A stretch of DNA of 64,000 nucleotides from assembly GCF_006517815.1 (NCBI RefSeq), contig NZ_CP041198.1, forward strand, positions 434,001-498,000, in the 5' to 3' direction. Each line of letters begins with the position of its first letter. The stretch's first letter is position 1. Position numbers and translations under genes: made by a program. The notes under the pieces were generated by a model, which was given only the letters and a program-made list of their open reading frames with translations, was not told the DNA's origin and made no database searches. The DNA comes from Pseudarthrobacter sp. NIBRBAC000502770 (GTDB lineage Bacteria; Actinomycetota; Actinomycetes; Actinomycetales; Micrococcaceae). This document shows positions 58,318-64,000 of this stretch, one piece after another.

Positions 58318-59976
58318 CTATCCCGCCACAGTTGCCTTCGCAGCCCTCGTCGCGTTCATCCACTCGGTCAGCCAGGGCGCACGGACGCTGGAGGTGATCC
58401 GGCAGTCGGCCACGAACGTCCCCTTGGCGCCGGCGTCGATCCAGTCCTGCAGCGCGGACAGGTCACCAAGCGAACGGATGACAGCGGATTCAGCGCCCAA
58501 CGACCGCGCAACACCGCTGAAGTCCACCTCGGGGATCAGCATCGGCTTCTGGGTTAGGCCCTGCGAGCCGTACTGGTGGATCTCGGCGCCGTAGGCGGCG
58601 TCGTTGTAGATCACCACGATGGCGCTGCGGGCCGTAGAAATGAGCGATTCGAGGTCGGACAGGCCCATCAGGAACCCGCCGTCGCCGGCGGCCAGCACCA
58701 GGGTGCGTCCGTCCTCCAGTGCACGGGCTGCCCCGACGGCGCTGGCCAGGCCCAGCCCGATGGTCTGGTAGGCGGTGCCCACCATCACCAGGTCCTGCGG
58801 GCGCGGGATGTTCCAGTACATTGGCGCCCAGCCGATGAAGTGGCCGCCGTCCTGGACCACCGTGCGGCGCTCCGGCAGCACGGCGTCGAGGGCGGTGGCG
58901 AGGGCGCGCGGGTCCAGCCGGCCGTCCTCAGTCTCGGCCGAACCCAAATCATGCCCCGGCCCCGCAGCCAGGCGCTTCGAGGCTTCGGCGCGCCAACCAG
59001 CCGCAGCGGTCTCGCCGTCAAACAGAGACAACAGCTGGGAAGCAGCAGCCTTCGCATCCGCCTGAACGAATAAGTCCACCCTCGGGTTGGTCGGCTGCAG
59101 GGCTGTGTCGATCTGGATGACGGTGCTGTCCGGGCCCAGCAGGTGCCCGAACCGCATGGTGAATGGGCTCAGGCTGGCCCCGGCCACCAGGACCACGTCG
59201 GCCTCGCCCATGATCCCGACCGCGGTGTCGGTGCCGAAACCGCCGGCCACGCCCAGGTACCCCTCGCCATTGAGGAGGTTGAGGGCCAGGGCGGTTCCGG
59301 CGGTCAGCGCGCCGAGCCGGTCGGCGAGTTCGCGGAGTTCCGGGCCGGCACCGGCGAGGTGCGCGCCCCGGCCGGCGAGGATCAGCGGCCGCCTGGCACA
59401 GGCGAGGAGGCGGGCAACCTGCCCAAGGCCGCCGTCGACGTCGTCCGTCACCTGTGGTGCCGCCGGTTCCGGAAGGTCCTCATCCGCAGCCTCGAGCGCG
59501 GCGAGGTCGTAGGGGATGGCAAGGACGACGGCGGTGCGCCGGGTGAGTGCGTACTCCACCGCCTGCCGGGTGATGGCGCCCGCGGCGTCGCGGGTGACGG
59601 TGAAGGTGGCGGCGCCGAGTCCTGCGGCGATGGCGGCCTGGTCCACGTCCCAGGGCCGGGCGCCGGTGGTGGGGGCATCGCCGGTGACCAGCACCACCGG
59701 GATCTGCGCCTGGACGGCCTCGGCGAGGGCGGTGAGCGCGTTGGTGTAGCCGGGGCCGTAGGTGGTGGTGCCCGCGGCGAGCCGCCCGGAGGTCCGGTAG
59801 TAGGCGTCGGCGGCGGCGATGGCGGCGCCCTCATGCCGGACCGGGGAGAAGCGGAGGCCCTGCTGCTCGGCGGCGTCCAGGAAATAGACGTTGCCGTTGC
59901 CCATGACGCCGAAGACGTCGCTGACATAGCTGCTGAGAACCTCTGCCACGCGGCCCGAGACGGTAAGTGAAGTCAT
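58318..59976 (-). CDS. Thiamine-pyrophosphate-dependent enzyme (acetolactate synthase-like fold)
   Basis: A 552-residue TPP enzyme. N-terminal PYR domain (VFGVMGNGNVYFLDAAEQQG, PVRHEGAAIAAADAYYR with the conserved Glu), a central domain near 190-330 (RPLILAGRGAH), and the C-terminal PP domain with AAGDGGFLMGLSDLESLIS and VVIYNDAAYG, the TPP/Mg2+ site. The group includes acetolactate synthases and 2-keto acid decarboxylases. The neighbouring aminotransferase and amino-acid permease suggest a 2-keto acid from an amino acid as substrate. A deleted copy lies at 56740. ATG 59976. Confidence 0.82.
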   Translation of the reverse strand: MTSLTVSGRVAEVLSSYVSDVFGVMGNGNVYFLDAAEQQGLRFSPVRHEGAAIAAADAYYRTSGRLAAGTTTYGPGYTNALTALAEAVQAQIPVVLVTGDAPTTGARPWDVDQAAIAAGLGAATFTVTRDAAGAITRQAVEYALTRRTAVVLAIPYDLAALEAADEDLPEPAAPQVTDDVDGGLGQVARLLACARRPLILAGRGAHLAGAGPELRELADRLGALTAGTALALNLLNGEGYLGVAGGFGTDTAVGIMGEADVVLVAGASLSPFTMRFGHLLGPDSTVIQIDTALQPTNPRVDLFVQADAKAAASQLLSLFDGETAAAGWRAEASKRLAAGPGHDLGSAETEDGRLDPRALATALDAVLPERRTVVQDGGHFIGWAPMYWNIPRPQDLVMVGTAYQTIGLGLASAVGAARALEDGRTLVLAAGDGGFLMGLSDLESLISTARSAIVVIYNDAAYGAEIHQYGSQGLTQKPMLIPEVDFSGVARSLGAESAVIRSLGDLSALQDWIDAGAKGTFVADCRITSSVRAPWLTEWMNATRAAKATVAG

Positions 59977-60093
59977 GCAGGCATCGTGTGGCCTGCATCT
60001 CACGTTTGCAATACCCTGCGATGCAGCTGGGATTTTTGGCAGCAGACGAGCCCTGATGTGACAATTTGCCCATTTGTGGTGCGCGTCACCCGC

Positions 60094-60597
60094 CTATTCT
60101 GCGGGGCGGGATTCCTGCTCCGACAGCCGGCTGATGAGGCCGTCATAGCGCGGCGGCATGAGTTCCAGGATGGAGATGGCCGTGCTGGTCCGCTCGATCC
60201 CGTCGATCTCCAGGATCTCGTTGGTGATGCGGTAGAGGTCGGCGGTGCCGCGGGCCACCACCTTGGCCATGAGGTCGGCGTCGCCGGTGGTGGCGTGCAC
60301 CTCGATGACCTCCGGGATCGCGGCGAGCCCGTTCTCCACGGAGCCCGTCCGGGTCTGGCTGATGGAGAGCGAGAGGAAGGCCATGAGTTCGTAACCCAGT
60401 GCGGCGGGGTCCAGCCTGCGGCTGAAGGAGCGTAGCGCGCCGCTGCGCTCCAGCCGTGCCAGCCGGGCGTGGACGGTGTTTCGTGCGACGCCGAGTGTCC
60501 GGGAGAGTGCCAGGGCGCTGGCTTCCGGGTCCTTGTCCAGGGCAAGGATGATCCTGCCGTCGAGCGAATCGAGGGTGCGAGAGGTCGCGATGGTCAT
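60094..60597 (-). CDS. Lrp/AsnC-family transcriptional regulator
   Basis: A 167-residue regulator with an N-terminal helix-turn-helix (LDGRIILALDKDPEASALAL, SRTLGVARNTVHARLARLER) and a C-terminal RAM/AsnC domain (VIEVHATTGDADLMAKVVAR). It probably senses an amino acid. It is divergent from the aminotransferase and permease genes and next to the TPP enzyme, so it likely controls amino-acid catabolism at this locus. Confidence 0.9.
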   Translation of the reverse strand: MTIATSRTLDSLDGRIILALDKDPEASALALSRTLGVARNTVHARLARLERSGALRSFSRRLDPAALGYELMAFLSLSISQTRTGSVENGLAAIPEVIEVHATTGDADLMAKVVARGTADLYRITNEILEIDGIERTSTAISILELMPPRYDGLISRLSEQESRPAE

Positions 60598-60690
60598 ATT
60601 TTCACCACAAGTACTAGAAGTTGAGCAGAAGTCCCAAGCACCGAAGCGTACCTTGCATTGTGGTCCCGGTCACTTCCATGATCGGTCTTC

Positions 60691-61782
60691 ATGAGCCCTG
60701 AACAACTCCTGGCCCCGCCCGTAACCACGCTGCCCACCCTTCGCGCCGCCGTCACCGGACTTCCCGCCTACGTCCCGGGGCGCCGCAGCCTCGGCTCGGA
60801 CATCGCCGCACTTGCCAGCAACGAAAGCCACTACGAGCCCCTTCCCGCAGCCGTCACTGCGGTGGCCGAAGCGGCCGGCAGGATGAACCGCTACCCGGAC
60901 ATGGCCGCCGTCGAACTCCGGGAACGGCTCGCCCGGCATCTGGGCGTCACCCCGGAGGAGGTGGCGGTGGGACCCGGCAGCGTGGGCGTCCTGCAGCAGA
61001 TCATCACCGGACTGTGCGACGCCGGGGATGAGGTGGTGTTCGCGTGGCGCTCCTTCGAGGCGTACCCCATCCTGGTGGAGCTGGCCGGCGCCCGTGCGGT
61101 CCGCATCCCGCTGGACGACGCCGAGGGCCACGACCTGGACGCCATGGCCGCCGCCGTCACCGGCCGAACCAAGGTGATCCTGCTTTGCACCCCCAACAAC
61201 CCCACCGGAGTGCCGATCAGCCACGACCGCCTCGAGGCCTTCCTGCAGTCCGTGCCCTCCAGTGTCCTGGTGGTGATCGACGAGGCCTACGTGGAGTACG
61301 CCGACGCCGGCCCCGATTCCCTTGCGCTCTACCGCCGGTACCCGAACGTCTGCATCCTCCGCACCTTCTCCAAGGCCTACGGGCTCGCAGGTCTGCGCGT
61401 CGGGTACGCCATTACGACGGCGGCGATCGCCGAAGGTTTGCGCCGCACCGCCCTGCCGTTCGCTGTGAGCGCACTGGCGCAGAAGGCGGCCATCGCGTCG
61501 CTGGACGCAAGGGAGGAGATGGAAGCGCGGGTTTCGGCGGTGAAACAGGAGCGCACCCGGATTGCCGCGGAGCTGGCAGCCCAAGGCTGGAAGCTGCAGC
61601 CGAGCCAGGGCAACTTCCTGTGGATCCGTGCCGACGGCCAGCTCCTGGCGAGGCTGGTGGACGCGTTCGACAGTGCGGGCATCATGGTCCGGGCCTACCA
61701 GGGCGACGGCATGCGGATCACCGTTGCCGATCCCGCCTCCAACAACCGCGTGCTCCGGCTCCTCGAAGCCCACGTGGTCTGA
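60691..61782 (+). CDS. HisC-type aminotransferase (aromatic aminotransferase-like)
   Basis: A 363-residue fold-type I PLP enzyme. It has ASNESHYEPLPAAV, the PLP-ring block TPNNPTGVPI, VIDEAYVEYAD and the PLP Lys in RTFSKAYGLAGLRVGY. Its sequence resembles histidinol-phosphate and aromatic-amino-acid aminotransferases. As it stands outside a his operon and next to an amino-acid permease and an Lrp regulator, catabolism of aromatic amino acids is more likely than histidine synthesis. No clear ribosome binding site precedes ATG 60691. Confidence 0.85.
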   Translation: MSPEQLLAPPVTTLPTLRAAVTGLPAYVPGRRSLGSDIAALASNESHYEPLPAAVTAVAEAAGRMNRYPDMAAVELRERLARHLGVTPEEVAVGPGSVGVLQQIITGLCDAGDEVVFAWRSFEAYPILVELAGARAVRIPLDDAEGHDLDAMAAAVTGRTKVILLCTPNNPTGVPISHDRLEAFLQSVPSSVLVVIDEAYVEYADAGPDSLALYRRYPNVCILRTFSKAYGLAGLRVGYAITTAAIAEGLRRTALPFAVSALAQKAAIASLDAREEMEARVSAVKQERTRIAAELAAQGWKLQPSQGNFLWIRADGQLLARLVDAFDSAGIMVRAYQGDGMRITVADPASNNRVLRLLEAHVV

Positions 61783-61824
61783 AGCTTTATCCCCAACAGT
61801 TACCAACAACTAAGAGGAATCCCC

Positions 61825-63237
61825 ATGGAACAACAGACAAAGACGTCTGCCCGCCCCCTCGGCGCGGCCCTCAAACCCCGGCAGCTCACCATGATGGGCC
61901 TCGGTAGTGCGATCGGCGCGGGCCTGTTCATCGGCTCCGGCGCGGGCATCCAGGCCGCCGGACCGGCAGTTCTGATCTCCTATCTTGTGGCCGGCACGCT
62001 CATCATCCTGGTGATGTGGGCGCTCGGCGAGATGGCGGCGGCCAATCCGGACAGTGGCGCCTTCTCCGTCTACACCGCGAAGGCGTACGGACCGGTGGCC
62101 GGCGCCACGGTCGGCTGGCTGTGGTGGCTGCAGCTGGTGGTGGTCATTGCCGCCGAGGCGCTCGGTGCGGCTGGCCTGCTGGCCACCATCTTCCCGGCGC
62201 TGCCGGTGTGGCTGATGGCCTTCGTGTTCATCGTGGTGCTCACCGCCGTGAACCTGACCAGCGTGAAGAACTTCGGCGAGTTCGAGTTCTGGTTCGCCCT
62301 GCTGAAGGTGGCGGCGATCGTCGGGTTCCTGCTGGTGGGTTTTGCGCTGCTCTTCGGCTGGCTGCCGGGCGTGCAGTCGCCGGGCATGGCCAACTTCACC
62401 GGCGCCGGCTTCGCGCCCAGCGGCTTCGGCGGGATTGCCACGGCACTGTTCGTGGTGGCGTTCGCGTTCGGCGGCACCGAGATCGTGTCCGTTGCGGCAG
62501 CCGAGACGGCTGAACCGGCTCGCAGCGTGAAGAAGGCCGTGCGGACCGTGCTGTGGCGCATCCTGGTGTTCTACATCGGTGCCATCTTCGTGATCGCGGC
62601 TGTGGTTCCGGTGGGCTCAGCCGGGCTGAAGAGCCCGTTCGCCGCGGTGCTGGACGCAGCCGGCATGCCGGGTGCGGCTACCGCCATCACGCTTGTTGCC
62701 GTCGCGGCACTGCTGTCCGCGCTCAACGCCAACCTCTATGGTGCCTCCCGGATGGCCTACTCCCTCGCCGAGCGCGGCGAAGCCCCGCGTTGGCTCGCCT
62801 CCGTGTCCAAGGCCCGGGTACCCGTGGTTGCCGTCCTGGCCAGCGTTGCCTTCGGCATTGTCACGGTGGTGCTGGAGCTGGCCTTCCCCGAGAAGGTACT
62901 TCCGGTCCTGCTCAACATTGTCGGCTCGACGTGCCTGCTGGTGTGGACGTCCGCGCTCCTGGCCCAGCTCGCACTGCGCCTTCGTGCTGACCGCGCGGGA
63001 ACCGAGCTTCCGCTGCGGATGCCCGGATTCCCGTGGCTGACATCGCTTGGGCTGGTCATCCTCGCGGTCATCTTCACGGTGGGCTTCATCGGCGAGCAGT
63101 CGCGGCCGCAGTTGCTGAGTACTTTCGGGCTGGTGGCGCTGCTGGCGGTGGGGTGCTGGGCGAACCACCGCTCCCGGAAGGTTACAGCCGCGGTGAAGGT
63201 TTCGGACGAGAACAAGTCGCCGGTGCTCATCGACTGA
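61825..63237 (+). CDS. APC-family amino-acid permease
   Basis: A 470-residue, 12-span transporter. Motifs: LTMMGLGSAIGAGLFIGSGA in span 1, VAFAFGGTEIVSVAAAETAE in span 6, with the loop PARSVKKAVRTVLWRI after it, and RMAYSLAERGEAP. It is an amino-acid/H+ symporter, in line with the adjacent aminotransferase 42 bases upstream. AAGAGGAATCCCC precedes the ATG. The substrate is probably an aromatic or related amino acid. Confidence 0.88.
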   Translation: MEQQTKTSARPLGAALKPRQLTMMGLGSAIGAGLFIGSGAGIQAAGPAVLISYLVAGTLIILVMWALGEMAAANPDSGAFSVYTAKAYGPVAGATVGWLWWLQLVVVIAAEALGAAGLLATIFPALPVWLMAFVFIVVLTAVNLTSVKNFGEFEFWFALLKVAAIVGFLLVGFALLFGWLPGVQSPGMANFTGAGFAPSGFGGIATALFVVAFAFGGTEIVSVAAAETAEPARSVKKAVRTVLWRILVFYIGAIFVIAAVVPVGSAGLKSPFAAVLDAAGMPGAATAITLVAVAALLSALNANLYGASRMAYSLAERGEAPRWLASVSKARVPVVAVLASVAFGIVTVVLELAFPEKVLPVLLNIVGSTCLLVWTSALLAQLALRLRADRAGTELPLRMPGFPWLTSLGLVILAVIFTVGFIGEQSRPQLLSTFGLVALLAVGCWANHRSRKVTAAVKVSDENKSPVLID

Positions 63238-63831
63238 CGGTCGGGATGAAGCCTCATGCAAGGTGCCTTAGGGAGGGCGTGTCCGTGTATCCGGGCGCGC
63301 CTTTCACGGTCATTTCGATGCAGTGAGTCGGGTAGTGACTATTGGCTCGTTGCTGCCGCTCGTCAGACTTGGCCTTCTCAGTATCAGTGCATTAAAGTTG
63401 CATTTCTGGCGGCCACGTCCTTCGACCGCGGGCCGACACGCTTATGTCGCATCAGTACGAGTACTCAAAGCCCTTGCCGTTATTACCAAGTATCACCAAG
63501 GTTCCATGAGCTGCCGGCAATCAAGGATGAGTTTGGCAGTAACTTTTTCTTTAGGCGCCATGCCCGCCGACGGGAAGATCAGTGTGGGTCATCGATGCAA
63601 CCGAAGGTAGCGGCGGAACTCAGACTGCCTTTGAAAGTGGTTCCATGCTCTCCAATGTCTGGAAGTCATAACCTCTAAGCGAAATCGATCAAGGGCAATC
63701 AGGTTGCCTTGCTCAGGCTTGTAGTAGCTGGCCATGTCGCTAGTGCACTCGATGGGCGCATTGGAGTTTACAGCGATCTTAGCTTGGAGTGTGTGCCGGA
63801 CTATCCTTCACTGATCGTGCCGAAAGTTCCT
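63238..63831. other. Gene-poor, lower-GC interval; no gene supported
   Basis: About 600 bp of lower GC follow the permease. Frames of 95-140 codons exist on the + strand (63256-63678, 63323-63610), but they lack ribosome binding sites, recognisable motifs and the GC-rich third positions of real genes here. A short minus-strand frame (about 63592-63810, with MASYYKPEQGNLIALDRF) has some coding look but no start signal; it may be a relic. Nothing else is seen. Confidence 0.5.
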
Positions 63832-63863
63832 TACCTAAACGCCGGCTGGCCGGCGTTTAGGTA
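63832..63863. terminator. Perfect 15-bp hairpin near the right edge
   Basis: TACCTAAACGCCGGC (63832-63846) pairs with GCCGGCGTTTAGGTA (63849-63863) over a 2-base loop. It lies 12 bases beyond the stop of a possible leftward gene fragment at the edge and could terminate it. The palindrome could alternatively be a protein-binding site. Confidence 0.55.
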
Positions 63864-63875
63864 GGCCTTAAGCTG

Positions 63876-64000
63876 TCAGCTCCGGCTGCCAGCATGGTAT
63901 TGCCGGTGCCATTCAAAGTAATTTCGCGAACCCTCCCTGTGGGCTCTGCACGGGCGGCCGACCATGTCGGCGACCCGGTCCTCGACGCCCTCAGTACTAC
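63876..64000 (-). CDS. Possible C-terminal end of a leftward gene at the edge
   Basis: The minus-strand frame from the window edge encodes VEDRVADMVGRPCRAHREGS and continues to HAGSRS before a TGA at 63876-63878. GC-rich third positions in its first half and the adjacent hairpin support coding. Only about 40 residues are visible, and no family can be named. Confidence 0.35.
   Translation of the reverse strand, partial: STEGVEDRVADMVGRPCRAHREGSRNYFEWHRQYHAGSRS

Noticed and set aside
63256..63678. 140-codon + strand frame after the permease
   Set aside because: Composition and third-base usage do not fit coding, and there is no start signal.

Overview
The window is high-GC actinobacterial DNA. 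Strong Shine-Dalgarno starts, frequent GTG starts, leaderless start candidates, Tat-exported phospholipases, a polyol ABC importer with no ATPase of its own, and many family members typical of soil Micrococcaceae all point to an Arthrobacter/Pseudarthrobacter-like chromosome. This assignment is inference from gene content; no rRNA or tRNA gene was found to confirm it. Gene density is ordinary. No CRISPR array, insertion sequence or prophage module was recognised.

Layout. 1-4.3 kb: end of a LuxR-type regulator, a DinB-fold protein, a 2-TM ion channel, a frameshifted GNAT acetyltransferase and a KstD/fumarate-reductase-type flavoprotein. 4.4-11 kb: a polyol (sorbitol/mannitol-like) uptake and catabolism operon (binding protein, two permeases, zinc polyol dehydrogenase, PfkB sugar kinase) with a divergent AraC regulator. 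11-13.6 kb: a lipid kinase and three small conserved unknowns. 13.7-16.3 kb: two secreted phosphoesterases behind 11-bp direct repeats that look like PhoP (PHO) boxes. 16.4-18 kb: an OFA-type MFS carrier followed by a 48-residue membrane peptide. 18-24.3 kb: membrane enzymes, a secreted repeat protein translationally coupled to a secreted metallophosphoesterase, and a TerC-family protein behind a yybP-ykoY (Mn2+) riboswitch. 24.5-37 kb: phosphocholine-type phospholipase C, secreted and membrane unknowns, a TMEM175-type channel, a PEP-synthase/rifampicin-phosphotransferase-like enzyme, an AlkD-like protein and a quinone-reductase-type enzyme.

37.6-43.5 kb: a 5-oxoprolinase cluster (pxpA, a biotin carboxyl carrier, a biotin carboxylase, pxpB, pxpC) with a divergent PucR regulator. 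43.5-51.1 kb: a LacI regulator facing a seven-gene operon (asparaginase, NodB-fold hydrolase possibly an imidase, MFS carrier, two SDRs, a small Cys-containing protein, Old Yellow Enzyme). It is driven by a near-consensus promoter with two LacI-type palindromes. This operon is the best candidate for an undescribed catabolic pathway; cyclic imide or amide breakdown is proposed only as a hypothesis.

51-64 kb: an SRPBCC-MarR pair with a palindromic operator, a methyltransferase, an HD-GYP/LuxR protein, an NmrA-type protein, and a TPP-dependent enzyme with an internally deleted partial copy beside it. Then come an Lrp regulator divergent from an aminotransferase and an amino-acid permease, and a gene-poor, lower-GC right edge. 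A second fossil, the 3' end of the NmrA-type gene, lies 19 kb away at 37.0 kb, so this region has been reshaped by local duplication and deletion.
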